Part shown: positions 7,161-16,514 of the stretch, one piece after another
How the letters are laid out: each line of letters starts with the position of its first letter
How positions within the stretch are numbered: the stretch's first letter is position 1
DNA from: Tessaracoccus sp. OS52
GTDB taxonomy: Bacteria; Actinomycetota; Actinomycetes; Propionibacteriales; Propionibacteriaceae
Direction of reading: 5' to 3'
DNA: 64,000 nt
Assembly: GCF_020687685.1 (NCBI RefSeq)
Contig: NZ_JAJEWM010000001.1
Span: 496,001 to 560,000, forward strand
Program-made: the position numbers and the translations under genes
Notes under the pieces: generated by a model
Database searches by the model: none
Told to the model about the DNA's origin: nothing
Seen by the model: the letters and a program-made list of their open reading frames with translations, nothing else

Positions 7161-10100
7161 ATGCAACCGTCCCCCTCGGTCGTGGGAAGTGGTGGGCTCA
7201 CCGCTCGCTCCCGTCCCCGAGCCCTCACTGCTCTCGTATTCGCCGCAGCCCTTGGAATTCAGGGGGTGGCGGCCCCGGCGCACGCGGACGCCCTCCCCGG
7301 TCCCACCGACGGGGGCCGCGCCATCGTCGTCGCCTCGGACACCCGTGAGATCGCCCACGGCATCACCCACTCCACCTACGACCGGATCGACGAGGGGGGA
7401 ACGAACCACATCGACGTGCTCAGGATCGCCCTGTCCGCGACCGAAGTGGAGTACCTGGACACGGGCGTCGTCGCGGGAGTGGGCACGTTGAGCAACATGG
7501 CGGCGTCCGCTGACGTGGACGTCGCTGTGAACGGCGACTTCTTCGACATCAACAATTCGGGTGCCGTGCTCGGTGCCGGCATCGATGACGGCGAGATCGT
7601 CAAGTCGCCGAACGCCAACCACCGGGATGCGGCCGTGGTGACCGAGGACGGCGTGGGTGCCATCGCCAGACTCATCCTCGACGGCGTCGCCACCGTCAAC
7701 GGCACGGTGGAGATCCCCCTGGCCGGTATCAACATGCAGTCGATGCCCGCCAACTCCATCGCCGCTTTCGACGACCGCTGGGGGACCTACACCCTCACCC
7801 GCTCGCTGGGTGGCGCCAACCAGGACCACCATGCCGTCCGCGTCGGCGCCGACGGCAGGGTGCTGTCAGTGCCTGAGCCGGTCTCAGCTGCTGGCGTGGC
7901 CATCGGCGAGGGCGAGCACATCCTGCTTGCGCGCGGAACCGCCGCGGTGACCGAACTGCGCGCGCTGGCGCCGGGCGACGACGTCGAGGTCGCCATCGGC
8001 CTCACCGACGACGTCGACCGCGTCGCCGTGGCCATGGGTGGCAGCTGGGCGTCGCTCGTTGACGAGGGCGTCGCCCTCGACCGCCCCGGCGGCACCGACG
8101 CCTTCGCCGACGGGCTCCACCCCCGCACCGCGATCGGCTTCGGGGCCGATGGCACCGAGATGTTCCTCGTGACGGTCGATGGCCGCCAGGCGCAGAGCCG
8201 CGGCATGTCCTTGTCCGAACTCGGCCGGCTCATGCTGGAACTCGGGGCCACCGAGGCGATGAACCTCGACGGTGGCGGCTCCACCACCATGGTGGTCCGC
8301 GATGCCGGCCTCTCCGAGACCCGGGTGGTGAACTCGCCCTCCGACGGAGGGGAGCGTCTGGACGGCAACGGTCTTGGCGTGGTCAGCAACGCCTCCGACG
8401 GCGTCCTGTCCGGCCTCCGGCTCGAATTCGGTGGCGTCGAGGACCGCGCGCAGCGGATCTTCCCCGGCCTCACCCGCACCGTAGCGGTCTTCCCGCACGA
8501 CGCCGGCGGCCGCCCCGTCGCCGCCGACGTGGAGTCCTGGACCAGTTCCGACGAGGCCGTCGCAACCGTCGCCGACGGAGTGGTCACGGCAGTCGCTCCC
8601 GGCAACGCCAAGATCACCGCCACCTCCGGAGACATCGCCGCGACGATCGGCGTCACGGTCCTGGAGCCCCTGGAGCGCATCGAAGTGGCTCCGAACGTCA
8701 TCCAGCTCTCCGCGGTTGGCGAGAGCGCACCGGTCACCGTCACCGGGTTCGACGCCCAGGGCTTCCGCGCACCCATAGCGCCGGCCGACATCTCCGTCGA
8801 CGGCGCATCCGGCGAGTTCACGCTGGAGCCGGCGAGCACGTCCACCTACGATCTGGTTGCCGTGTCCGCCAAGGCGGGCGGGCTGGTCACGGTTCGCGCC
8901 GGCGATGCCGCTGCGGAGCTGAGCTTCCTGATCGGCCGCGACACCCACCTGATCACCGACATGTCGGATCCGGTGTCGGACTTCTACATGAGCGGCGCGC
9001 GCTCGGGGTACTCCTTCGCGAAGGCTCCGGGCGAGGGCCGCGACGGCTCCGACGCCATGCGGATGTCGGTCGACTTCACGCGCAGCACCTCCACTCGCAC
9101 GGCCAACCTCTGGGCCGCGGCGGGCTCGAACGCCCGTCGCAACATCGAGGGCCAGGCTGTGGAACTCCACGTCACCATCAAGGCCGACGGCGTGCACGAC
9201 CCGATGATCTACGCCCTGGTGGACAACTGGCCAGGGCGCGAGGTCCCATACGTCTACGGGCCGCGAATCGCCAAGCACACGGACTGGCAGACGCTGGTCA
9301 TCCCTGTCCCGCAGGGCTACTCCGGGCCGTTCTACTGGCACGGCTTCTCCCTCTACGAGACGGCCGCGAGCCTGTCGTACAAGACCTCCATCCTGATCGA
9401 CTCGATCGAGCTGGTGGTAGCGCCGGTGGCGGAGGCCCCCGAGTTCGTCGAGCTCAAGGACTACGAGGCCATCGCGGAGGCCGGGGCCGCAGACGAGAGC
9501 CCCTCACGGATCGCGGTGATGTCCGATGCCCAGTTCGTCGGCCGGGCGCCCGAGAGCGCGCTCGTCGAGGGCGCGCGTCGCACCCTGCGGGAGATGGTTG
9601 CCGCCAAGCCCGATGCCGTCTACATCCTGGGCGACTTCACCGACGAGGCGGCAGACGCCGACTTCGAACTCGCCCGCCGCATCCTCGAGGAGGAACTCGT
9701 TCCCCACGGAATCCCCTGGACCTACGTCCCGGGCAACCACGAGATCATGGGCGAGCCCATCGACAACTTCATCTCCTACTTCGGTGACAACAAGACCACC
9801 AAGGACGTCGGAAGCACGCGCATCATCACGCTGGACTCCTCGCCCTACGACCTCGACTTCGAGCAACTGGAGTACCTGCACGACGCGCTCCAGACCGCCG
9901 AGACCGACGACGCGGTGACCGGTGTGCTCGTGATGTTCCACCACCCCACCCGCGACTTCCTGCCAAACGGCACCTCGGGGCTGCGGCAGGCCGGCGACGC
10001 GGACCTGGTGGAGGAATGGCTGGCGCGCTTCTCTGCAAACGGCAAGCACGTCTCGCTACTCGGGGCAGGCGTGGGCGCCTTCCATGCCCGTCACCTCGAC

Positions 10101-10781
10101 GGTGTGATCCACTACACCAACGGCAACTCCGGCAAGGCAGCCACCTCAAATGAGGCGTGGGGTGGCTGGCGCGGCTGGACCATGGTTGGGGTGGATCCTG
10201 CGAAGGGTAACTCCGCTTCCCATGACGTCGCCGACTGGCTGACGCTTGAGACGCGCCCCTGGGTGGACCGGGACAGCCTGGCCATCACCGCTCCGACGGA
10301 GGTCGTTCGTGGGACGACGACCGTGATCGACGCCGCGTTCACCCAGGACGGCATCGCCATCCCGGTGCGCTGGCCAGTTTCGGCCACGTGGAGCGGTGAA
10401 CGTGTCCACGTCGGTCCGGCCACAACGGCACCGCCCGGGACGGCGGCCGTCCTCGATCCGCGGACCCGTGAGATCACGTTCCTGCAGACCTCTGCCAACG
10501 AAGTGGAACTGAAGCTCGAGGTGAACGGGGCAACCACCTCGCACGTGTTCACGATCTGGCCCGAGGGAAGGCCTGCGCCGCTGCCGACGGCGAAGCCCTC
10601 CGTGACGACGCCCAAGGCGTCCAAGCAGGCCAACTCATCGCCAGCGGCGCTGCCGGGACTGGCCGCGACCGAGAAGTGGATCCGGGTACCGGCGGGGGAG
10701 CGCGCCTTCGATCCGGGCATCCTCGCTGAGGTGCCGCAGCCGGACGTCGAGACCGGCGAGTGGGTCGTCGCCGAGCAGTAG
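7161..10781 (+). CDS. Secreted NAGPA-type phosphodiester glycosidase / metallophosphoesterase fusion
   Basis: A 1206-residue exported protein. After the signal peptide (ALTALVFAAALGIQGVAAPAHA) come a NAGPA-type phosphodiester glycosidase domain (about 60-400; VNGDFFDINNSG and MNLDGGGSTTMVV), a Big2-like domain (about 450-510; SWTSSDEAVATV), a beta-rich probably carbohydrate-binding region, and a calcineurin-like phosphoesterase (about 780-1010) with MSDAQF, ILGDFTD and VPGNHEIMGE metal motifs and a late HARH. The C-terminus is Pro/Thr-rich with no cell-wall anchor. The pairing suggests removal of phosphodiester-linked sugars or cleavage of teichoic-acid-like polymers, but the substrate is inference. 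I chose the ATG at 7161, with AAGGA upstream, over 7092 because the signal peptide starts there. Confidence 0.85.
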   Translation: MQPSPSVVGSGGLTARSRPRALTALVFAAALGIQGVAAPAHADALPGPTDGGRAIVVASDTREIAHGITHSTYDRIDEGGTNHIDVLRIALSATEVEYLDTGVVAGVGTLSNMAASADVDVAVNGDFFDINNSGAVLGAGIDDGEIVKSPNANHRDAAVVTEDGVGAIARLILDGVATVNGTVEIPLAGINMQSMPANSIAAFDDRWGTYTLTRSLGGANQDHHAVRVGADGRVLSVPEPVSAAGVAIGEGEHILLARGTAAVTELRALAPGDDVEVAIGLTDDVDRVAVAMGGSWASLVDEGVALDRPGGTDAFADGLHPRTAIGFGADGTEMFLVTVDGRQAQSRGMSLSELGRLMLELGATEAMNLDGGGSTTMVVRDAGLSETRVVNSPSDGGERLDGNGLGVVSNASDGVLSGLRLEFGGVEDRAQRIFPGLTRTVAVFPHDAGGRPVAADVESWTSSDEAVATVADGVVTAVAPGNAKITATSGDIAATIGVTVLEPLERIEVAPNVIQLSAVGESAPVTVTGFDAQGFRAPIAPADISVDGASGEFTLEPASTSTYDLVAVSAKAGGLVTVRAGDAAAELSFLIGRDTHLITDMSDPVSDFYMSGARSGYSFAKAPGEGRDGSDAMRMSVDFTRSTSTRTANLWAAAGSNARRNIEGQAVELHVTIKADGVHDPMIYALVDNWPGREVPYVYGPRIAKHTDWQTLVIPVPQGYSGPFYWHGFSLYETAASLSYKTSILIDSIELVVAPVAEAPEFVELKDYEAIAEAGAADESPSRIAVMSDAQFVGRAPESALVEGARRTLREMVAAKPDAVYILGDFTDEAADADFELARRILEEELVPHGIPWTYVPGNHEIMGEPIDNFISYFGDNKTTKDVGSTRIITLDSSPYDLDFEQLEYLHDALQTAETDDAVTGVLVMFHHPTRDFLPNGTSGLRQAGDADLVEEWLARFSANGKHVSLLGAGVGAFHARHLDGVIHYTNGNSGKAATSNEAWGGWRGWTMVGVDPAKGNSASHDVADWLTLETRPWVDRDSLAITAPTEVVRGTTTVIDAAFTQDGIAIPVRWPVSATWSGERVHVGPATTAPPGTAAVLDPRTREITFLQTSANEVELKLEVNGATTSHVFTIWPEGRPAPLPTAKPSVTTPKASKQANSSPAALPGLAATEKWIRVPAGERAFDPGILAEVPQPDVETGEWVVAEQ

Positions 10782-10804
10782 CGGCGGCGGTTGGACCACA
10801 TGCC

Positions 10805-10834
10805 AGTGGGGCGGGCCTTCGGGTCCGCCCCACT
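10805..10834 (+). terminator. Terminator with UUCG-type loop
   Basis: The 13-bp GC-rich stem AGTGGGGCGGGCC closes on a TTCG loop (one G-U or mismatch position) 24 bases after the stop at 10781. Confidence 0.85.
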
Positions 10835-10901
10835 TGCACTTGGAAAACCCAGCCGTGCGTGGAATACTTGAAGCGTCAACAACGTTACGAGGGGTATGAA
10901 C

Positions 10902-11750
10902 ATGACGACTTCCACAGACAAGCTGGCCGCCGAGACCACGATGGACCGCCTCGAACTGCGCGTGCGTGACATGGACACGATGCTGAAGTACTACACCGAC
11001 GGCGTCGGGCTGGCCCCTCTGCGGACCGAGCCGGGATCGGCCGTCCTCGGCCTCGGTGGCACCGAGGTGCTGCGCCTCACCGAGGCCAAGGATCTTCGTC
11101 CCGGCCGCTCCGGCGACGCGGGCCTGTTCCACACGGCAGTCCTGTTCGACAGCCCCGCGGCGCTGGCACGCTCGATGGAGTCGATGCTGACGAAGGTGCC
11201 CCAGACCTACACCGGCGCCGGTGACCATCTGGTTTCGCGGGCGTTCTACTTCACCGACCCGGAGGGCAACGGCGTCGAGCTCTACCACGACCGCCCTCGT
11301 GACGAGTGGCAGTGGGACGGTGGCCACGTCCGCATGGCGACCCTGTGGCTCGACCCCATCGACTTCGTCCGGTCCAACTACTCCGAAGCCGAGCTGGCCG
11401 GCGAACTCGGGCACGTTCACCTGCAGGTGGGCGACGTCCCCACCGCGAAGCAGTTCTACGTCGATGCCCTCGGCTTCGACGAAACCGCCAGCTTCGGCAA
11501 CTCGGCGCTCTTTGTGTCCGCCGGCGGTTACCACCACCACATGGCGATGAACGTCTGGAACTCCGCCGGCGCAGGCCCGCGCCTGAACACCCTGGGCATG
11601 GGCGTCGTCGACATCCTGGTGCCCAGCGACGACGAACTCCAGGCCGTCCGGGACCGCCTCGCGGCCCGGGGCATCCCCTCGGAGTTCGACGGCCGCACCG
11701 TCGGAGTCCTGGACCCGTGGCGCAACGAGTTGCGCCTGCGCGTCGGCTGA
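10902..11750 (+). CDS. VOC family dioxygenase-like protein (CatE-like)
   Basis: A 282-residue protein with two vicinal-oxygen-chelate modules: residues about 10-130 (LELRVRDMDTMLKYYTDGVG, YFTDPEGNGVELYHDRP) and about 155-280 (LGHVHLQVGDVPTAKQFYV, GGYHHHMAMNVW). The order and the HVHLQV / YHHHMAMN segments fit the CatE / catechol-2,3-dioxygenase-like branch, which binds a divalent metal through His and Glu. The substrate is unknown. Two ATGs are six bases apart. I prefer the second (10902) because GAGGGG lies seven bases before it but only one base before 10896. The gene is monocistronic between hairpins. Confidence 0.8.
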   Translation: MTTSTDKLAAETTMDRLELRVRDMDTMLKYYTDGVGLAPLRTEPGSAVLGLGGTEVLRLTEAKDLRPGRSGDAGLFHTAVLFDSPAALARSMESMLTKVPQTYTGAGDHLVSRAFYFTDPEGNGVELYHDRPRDEWQWDGGHVRMATLWLDPIDFVRSNYSEAELAGELGHVHLQVGDVPTAKQFYVDALGFDETASFGNSALFVSAGGYHHHMAMNVWNSAGAGPRLNTLGMGVVDILVPSDDELQAVRDRLAARGIPSEFDGRTVGVLDPWRNELRLRVG

Positions 11751-11758
11751 ACCTCCTG

Positions 11759-11803
11759 GCGCGCGACCCGGCCGATTCCCCTCGGGGGTCCCCGGGCGCG
11801 CGC
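11759..11803 (+). terminator. Long GC-rich stem-loop
   Basis: GCGCGCGACCCGG pairs imperfectly with CCGGGCGCGCGC, with an inner CCCC/GGGG hairpin, eight bases after the VOC stop. No U tract is seen. Confidence 0.5.
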
Positions 11804-11850
11804 TGACGCGTAACATCGAGGGTGTATCCAATGCTGCGGGAGGCACTCGA

Positions 11851-12261
11851 ATGCGCACCATCCTCAATGTCATCTGGCTGATCTTCGGCGGGATCTGGCT
11901 GGCGGCCGCCTACTTCGTGGCGGGCATCATCGCCTGCATCTTCATCGTCACCATTCCGTTCGGGATCGCTTCCTTCCGGATGGCCCGGTACGTGCTGTGG
12001 CCCTACGGCAAGGCGGTGGTCCAGCGCCCCGACGCGGGGGTGATCTCCGGCATCGGCAACGTGGTCTGGTTCATCGTCGCCGGCTGGTGGCTCGCGCTGG
12101 CCCACATCGCCACCGCCATCGCACAGTCCCTCACGATCATCGGCATCATCGACGCGATCGTGAACCTCAAGATGATCCCTGTCACCTGCTTCCCCTTCGG
12201 AAAGCGCATCGTGGACCGGGATTCCCTGCTGCCGGGACAGCGGCCGCTGCACTCCATCTAG
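11851..12261 (+). CDS. YccF domain membrane protein
   Basis: A 136-residue integral membrane protein of the YccF family. It has two copies of a duplicated hydrophobic module, each ending in a short polar loop: IWLIFGGIWLAAAYFVAGI... then TIPFGIASFRMARYVLWPYG, and VVWFIVAGWWLALAHI... then VTCFPFGKRIV. The IPFG and CFPFGKR loops are the family marks. Function is unknown in the family. GGGAGG eight bases before the ATG is a good ribosome site. No obvious partner gene is adjacent. Confidence 0.88.
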   Translation: MRTILNVIWLIFGGIWLAAAYFVAGIIACIFIVTIPFGIASFRMARYVLWPYGKAVVQRPDAGVISGIGNVVWFIVAGWWLALAHIATAIAQSLTIIGIIDAIVNLKMIPVTCFPFGKRIVDRDSLLPGQRPLHSI

Positions 12262-12303
12262 CGGGTCGGGAATAACGCCATCCCTCCTTCGGTTCTACTG
12301 GTA

Positions 12304-12317
12304 GTTTAACTTTCAAC
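12304..12317. promoter_or_regulatory. Candidate MarR-like operator
   Basis: GTTTAA-CT-TTCAAC is a near-perfect inverted repeat (5 of 6 pairs) about 28 bases before the LLM/reductase operon. MarR-type sites have similar TTGAA/TTCAA arms. No regulator gene is adjacent. Confidence 0.35.
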
Positions 12318-12344
12318 AAACGTATCCAGGGCAGGAGCAAAGCA

Positions 12345-13499
12345 ATGCAGTTCGGCATCTTCACCATCGGTGACATCACGCAGGACCCGACCGACGGTTA
12401 CACACCCAGCGAGCATGAGCGGATCCGCAACACCATCGCGATCGCCAAGCACGCCGAGGAAGTGGGCTTCGAGGTGTTCGCCACCGGGCAGCACCACAAC
12501 CCGCCGTTCGTGGCGCCGGCCAGCCCGCCGATCCTGCTGAGTTACCTCGCGGCCCAGACCGAGACGCTCCAGTTGTCCACCGCGACCACGCTGATCACCA
12601 CCACGGACCCGGTGCGGATCGCCGAGGACTACTCCTACCTGCAGCACCTCTCCGACGGGCGCCTGGACCTCACGATGGGCCGTGGCAACACCGGCCCGGT
12701 CTACCCGTGGTTCGGGAAGGACATCCGGCAGGGCATCCCGCTCGCGGTGGAGAACTACCACCTGCTCTACCGCCTGTGGCACGAGGAGACGGTGGACTGG
12801 CGGGGCCAGTTCCGCACGCCGCTGCAGGGCTTCAGCGTCACCCCCCAACCGCTCGACGGCGTGGCGCCGTTCGTGTGGCACGGCTCCATCCGCTCGCCGG
12901 AGATCGCCGAGCAGGCCGCCTACTACGGCGACGGCTTCTTCCACAACAACATCTTCTGGAACTTCGAGCACGTCAAGCAGATGGTCAGCCTCTACCGCCA
13001 GCGCTATGAGTACTACGGCCACGGTGCGGCGCACCAGGCCTACGTCGCGCTCGGTGGCCAGGCCTACATGGCCAGGAACTCCCAGGATGCCGTGCGCGAG
13101 TTCCGTCCCTACTTCGACAACGCGCCGGTCTACGGTCATGGTCCCTCCCTCGAGGACTTCAGCCGCATGACACCCCTCACCGTCGGCTCCCCGCAGCAGG
13201 TCATCGAGCGGACGCTGACGTTCCGTGACTGGGTGGGCGACTACCAGCGCCAGATGTTCCTGATCGACCACGCCGGCCTCCCGCTGAAGACGGTGCTCGA
13301 GCAGCTCGACCTCTTCGGCTCCGAGGTGCTTCCGGTGCTGCGCAAGGAATTCGCCGCGCTGAAGCCCGACGACGTCCCCGGGGCCCCGACCCACCAGTTC
13401 CTCGTCGAGCGCCACCAGCGCGGCGAGGACCCGGTCCCCGGCGGCAAGGAGGGCTCGCAGGCCTGGATCGACGAGCAGGCCAGCGAGGAACAGGCATGA
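12345..13499 (+). CDS. LLM flavin-dependent monooxygenase, CE1758-like
   Basis: A 384-residue luciferase-fold oxygenase, larger than the one at 739. The segments FGIFTIGDITQDP, ATGQHHNPPFVAP, TTTDPVRIAEDYSYLQHLSDGRLDL and GRGNTGPVYPWFGKDIRQG match the actinobacterial subfamily I recall as CE1758. It overlaps the next gene, an FMN reductase, by four bases. The pair is therefore expected to act as a two-component flavin monooxygenase, with the reductase supplying FMNH2. The substrate is not known. GGAG eight bases before the ATG is the ribosome site, and a MarR-like palindrome lies just upstream. Confidence 0.85.
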   Translation: MQFGIFTIGDITQDPTDGYTPSEHERIRNTIAIAKHAEEVGFEVFATGQHHNPPFVAPASPPILLSYLAAQTETLQLSTATTLITTTDPVRIAEDYSYLQHLSDGRLDLTMGRGNTGPVYPWFGKDIRQGIPLAVENYHLLYRLWHEETVDWRGQFRTPLQGFSVTPQPLDGVAPFVWHGSIRSPEIAEQAAYYGDGFFHNNIFWNFEHVKQMVSLYRQRYEYYGHGAAHQAYVALGGQAYMARNSQDAVREFRPYFDNAPVYGHGPSLEDFSRMTPLTVGSPQQVIERTLTFRDWVGDYQRQMFLIDHAGLPLKTVLEQLDLFGSEVLPVLRKEFAALKPDDVPGAPTHQFLVERHQRGEDPVPGGKEGSQAWIDEQASEEQA

Positions 13500-14188
13500 C
13501 CCAGGACGGTTTCCAGCCGGTCAACACCGACCCGTTCACCCCGGAGGCGCGGCACATCGCCGTCGTCTCCGGCGGTCTGGGGGACCCGTCGTCGACGCGT
13601 CTGCTGGCCGATCGCCTGACCGAGGCGGCCACGGCCGCGCTCTCGGGGGAGGGGATCGTCCCGGAGGTGCACGTCATCGAGTTGCGTCTGCTCGCCACCG
13701 CGATCTCGGACGCGCTCGTGACGCACAACAACTCCGACGCTCTCGCCGAGGCCATCGAGCAGGTCGAACAGGCCGACGGCATCATCACCACGACCCCGAC
13801 GTTCAAGGCGACCTATTCCGGGCTGTTCAAGTCCTTCTGGGACCTGATCGACGACCAGGCCATCGTGAACGTCCCGGTGCTCCTGGGTGCCACCGGCGGG
13901 ACCTCCCGCCATTCGCTGATGATCGACAACGCCATGCGGCCGCTGTTCGGCTACCTCAAGGCAAAGACCATTCCCACGGCCGTCTTCGCAGCCTCCGACG
14001 ACTGGGGCGAGGTGGAGGGCGCTGCCGAGTCCACGCGCACCACGCCGCTGCAGACGCGGATCGTGGACGCGGGCGAGGACTTCGCGGCGGTGGTGGCCCG
14101 CCTCGGGCCGCGCCAGCGTCGCGCCTCCGGTGAACTGAAGCCGCTCGAGGTCGTCTCCTTCAAGAACCTGCTGCGCGGCCAGCGCTGA
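13496..14188 (+). CDS. FMN reductase, CE1759-like partner of the LLM oxygenase
   Basis: A 230-residue flavodoxin-fold NAD(P)H:FMN reductase. It has the phosphate-binding start VSGGLGDPSSTRLLADRL, the conserved TTPTFKATYSGLFKSFWDLID loop split over two strands, and GATGGTSRHSLM near the flavin site. Coupled to the oxygenase by an ATGA overlap (13496-13499). In this duo family it should reduce FMN for the oxygenase. The stop is only one base from the stop of the convergent EF-G2 gene, with no room for a terminator between them. Confidence 0.85.
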   Translation: MTQDGFQPVNTDPFTPEARHIAVVSGGLGDPSSTRLLADRLTEAATAALSGEGIVPEVHVIELRLLATAISDALVTHNNSDALAEAIEQVEQADGIITTTPTFKATYSGLFKSFWDLIDDQAIVNVPVLLGATGGTSRHSLMIDNAMRPLFGYLKAKTIPTAVFAASDDWGEVEGAAESTRTTPLQTRIVDAGEDFAAVVARLGPRQRRASGELKPLEVVSFKNLLRGQR

Positions 14189-14189
14189 A

Positions 14190-16274
14190 CTAGCGCCTGG
14201 CGGGCCAGAGGTGCTCGGGCATCGGCTCGTACCCGTGGAACTCGCGGGTGAAGGAACCGGTGCCCTGGGCAAGGCCCCGCAGGTCCAGCAGGTAGCTGAC
14301 CAGCTCCAGTTGGGGGACGCGCGCGTGGATGACGGCGTTGTGCTCGCCGTCGGAATCGCTGCCCAGCACCTGGGCGCGTCGGCCCGCGAGGTCGGTCAGC
14401 ACCGGGCCGAGGAACGACTCCTGGACCGTGATGGTCACGTCGTCGACGGGCTCCAGCAGTCCGACGGCGCCGTCGACGGCCGCCTCCCGGATGGCCAGCG
14501 CTCCCGCGGTCTGGAAAGCCATGTCGGATGAGTCCACCGAGTGGGACTTGCCGTCGACCAGGGTCACCCGGATGTCCACGAGCGGGTGGCCGAAGCGGGT
14601 GCCCTTGGCGAGTTGCTGCTGGATCCCCTTGTCCACCGACGGGATGTACTGCCTCGGCACGGCGCCGCCGACCACCTTGTCCACGAACTCGTAGCCCGCG
14701 CCGCGTTCCAGCGGCTCGACGGTGATGTCGCAGACGGCGTACTGGCCGTGGCCGCCCGACTGCTTGACGTGTCGGCCGTTCGCCTTGGTGGGCCGCAGGA
14801 AGGTCTCCCGCAGGGGGACCTCGACCGGTTCCTCGGTGATGCCGAGTCCGAACCGGTCGCGCAGCTTGGACAGCAGCAGGTCGCGGTGCGCCTGTCCCAT
14901 CGTCCACAGGATCTGCTGGTCGGTCTCGGTGTTCCGCTCGACCCGAACCGAGAGGTCCTCGACGGCGATCCGGGCCAGCGCGGCCCCGAGCTTGTCCTCG
15001 TCGCCGCGGGTGTTGGCCTTGATCGCGACGGGCAGGAGCGGGTCCGGCAGCGGCCACGGCCGCACGAGCGCAGGGCGGTCGATCGCAGAGATCGTGTCAC
15101 CGGTCTCGGCGCGGGTGAGCTTGGCGATGCTGACGATCTCCCCCGCGATGGCGGTATGGCGTGGCGCCGCCTCCAGTCCGGAGGGCACCGACATCGGGCC
15201 GATCCGCTCGTTCTCGTCGTGGTCGGGGTGTGCGGGGTCCTCGGTGCCGGTGAACAGCGCCCGGTGTCCGGCGACGTGCACCTCGTCGTCGGTGTGGAGC
15301 GTGCCGGAGAAGATCCGTACCAGGCTGGTGCGGCCCGCGTACTGGTCGCTGGTGGTCCGGATCACCTGGGCGACCAACGGGCCAGCTGGGTCACAAGTGA
15401 GTTCAGGGAGGGTGGCCCCGTTGGGTGTGGTCACGGTTCCGAGCTTGTGGGTCCCGGGGGAGGGGAAACCCTTCTCGATCCAGCGCAGCAGTTCCTCTGT
15501 GCCGACGTCGCTGGTGGTGTGTGCGGGCAGGACAGGAAAGAACCGGGCCCCGATGATGGCCCGGTTCAGCACCTCGTAGACCTCAGCAAGCGCAAGCTCC
15601 TCGCCCTCGAGGTAGCGGTCCATCAACTCCTCGTCCTGCAGCTCGGTGATGATCGCCTCCAGGAGCGGAGCCTGCTGCTCCGAGATGAGTTCGGCCTCGG
15701 CCGCGGTGGCTTCCCGGGAGACGCGCTGACCGCTTGAGTAGTCGTGGATGCGCTTGTTCAACAGCGAGATGTTGCCGGTGCTGCGGGACCCGTCGCGGAT
15801 CGGCAGCAGGGCCGCGACGACGCCGTCGCCGAATGCGCGCTGGCAGGCAGCCACCATGGAGTCGAAGGAGGCGCGGCCCTGGTCCAGCTTGGTGATGGCG
15901 ATGATCCGCGGCATCGCGACGTCACTGCACTCATCCCAGAGGCTGATGGTGGAGGGAGCGATGTCCTCGCCGGCCGGGATCACGAACACGGCAGCGTCGG
16001 CGGCCCGGAGTCCGGCACGCAACTCCCCGACGAACTCGGGATGACCCGGCGCGTCCAGCAGGTTGATCTGCACGTCCGCGGAGGGGATGGAAGCCAGCGC
16101 GAGGGCTGCAGAGCGTTCCAGACCTTCCTTCTCGCCGCGGTAACCCTGGATCCTGGCGCGCAGCAGGTGCTCGAAGAGGGTGGACTTCCCCGATCCGCTG
16201 CCGCCCACCAGCACGACGTTGCGGATGTCGCCGGGTTCGGTGACAGTTACTTGTGAACTCGTCCTTGAGGCCAT
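14190..16274 (-). CDS. Elongation factor G-like protein (EF-G2)
   Basis: A 694-residue translational GTPase with the EF-G domain order: G1 [10 protein letters not shown]3 DAPGH, G4 TKLD, then the domain II barrel and the domain III-V segments ([22 protein letters not shown] at the C-terminus). It is the actinobacterial EF-G2 type, like mycobacterial FusA2, not the canonical fusA, which normally sits with rpsL-rpsG. The G4 Asn of NKxD is Thr. The role in this family is unsettled; ribosome recycling or stress translation has been proposed. It is divergent from rplM. The ATG is preceded by TAATGT and six bases, probably leaderless. Confidence 0.88.
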   Translation of the reverse strand: MASRTSSQVTVTEPGDIRNVVLVGGSGSGKSTLFEHLLRARIQGYRGEKEGLERSAALALASIPSADVQINLLDAPGHPEFVGELRAGLRAADAAVFVIPAGEDIAPSTISLWDECSDVAMPRIIAITKLDQGRASFDSMVAACQRAFGDGVVAALLPIRDGSRSTGNISLLNKRIHDYSSGQRVSREATAAEAELISEQQAPLLEAIITELQDEELMDRYLEGEELALAEVYEVLNRAIIGARFFPVLPAHTTSDVGTEELLRWIEKGFPSPGTHKLGTVTTPNGATLPELTCDPAGPLVAQVIRTTSDQYAGRTSLVRIFSGTLHTDDEVHVAGHRALFTGTEDPAHPDHDENERIGPMSVPSGLEAAPRHTAIAGEIVSIAKLTRAETGDTISAIDRPALVRPWPLPDPLLPVAIKANTRGDEDKLGAALARIAVEDLSVRVERNTETDQQILWTMGQAHRDLLLSKLRDRFGLGITEEPVEVPLRETFLRPTKANGRHVKQSGGHGQYAVCDITVEPLERGAGYEFVDKVVGGAVPRQYIPSVDKGIQQQLAKGTRFGHPLVDIRVTLVDGKSHSVDSSDMAFQTAGALAIREAAVDGAVGLLEPVDDVTITVQESFLGPVLTDLAGRRAQVLGSDSDGEHNAVIHARVPQLELVSYLLDLRGLAQGTGSFTREFHGYEPMPEHLWPARR

Positions 16275-16280
16275 GCACGC

Positions 16281-16286
16281 ACATTA
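16281..16286 (-). promoter_or_regulatory. -10 box of leaderless EF-G2 gene
   Basis: TAATGT on the minus strand lies six bases before the ATG at 16274. Confidence 0.5.
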
Positions 16287-16384
16287 GTACCCGGACAGCG
16301 GCAGCGTCAGTCGACCCCCCACATCCGGTGCTCGGCCCGGATCCCGGCACCGCTGCGAGGGCGGTCGCCGCGGAGTCCGCCGTT

Positions 16385-16413
16385 TTGACCGCTGGCCTGA
16401 TCCGTCGTAAGGT
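16385..16413 (+). promoter_or_regulatory. rplM-rpsI promoter
   Basis: TTGACC (16385-16390) and TAAGGT (16408-16413) are exactly 17 bases apart, a strong housekeeping promoter. It implies a leader of roughly 95 bases before the GTG at 16515. Confidence 0.75.
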
Positions 16414-16514
16414 AGGTAGCTGTTGCGTGCCGTGTCGGCTCCCGTCCACACGCGGGGCCTCCCACTGCGCAACCACCCAGTTTGTTGACAACGTATGGAA
16501 GTTGGTCTGCGTCC

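Noticed and set aside
14186-14192. A missing terminator suggesting read-through between convergent genes (also at 24155/24156)
   Set aside because: The stops are one and zero bases apart, so terminators may lie within the coding regions. Abutting convergent genes are ordinary in compact genomes.
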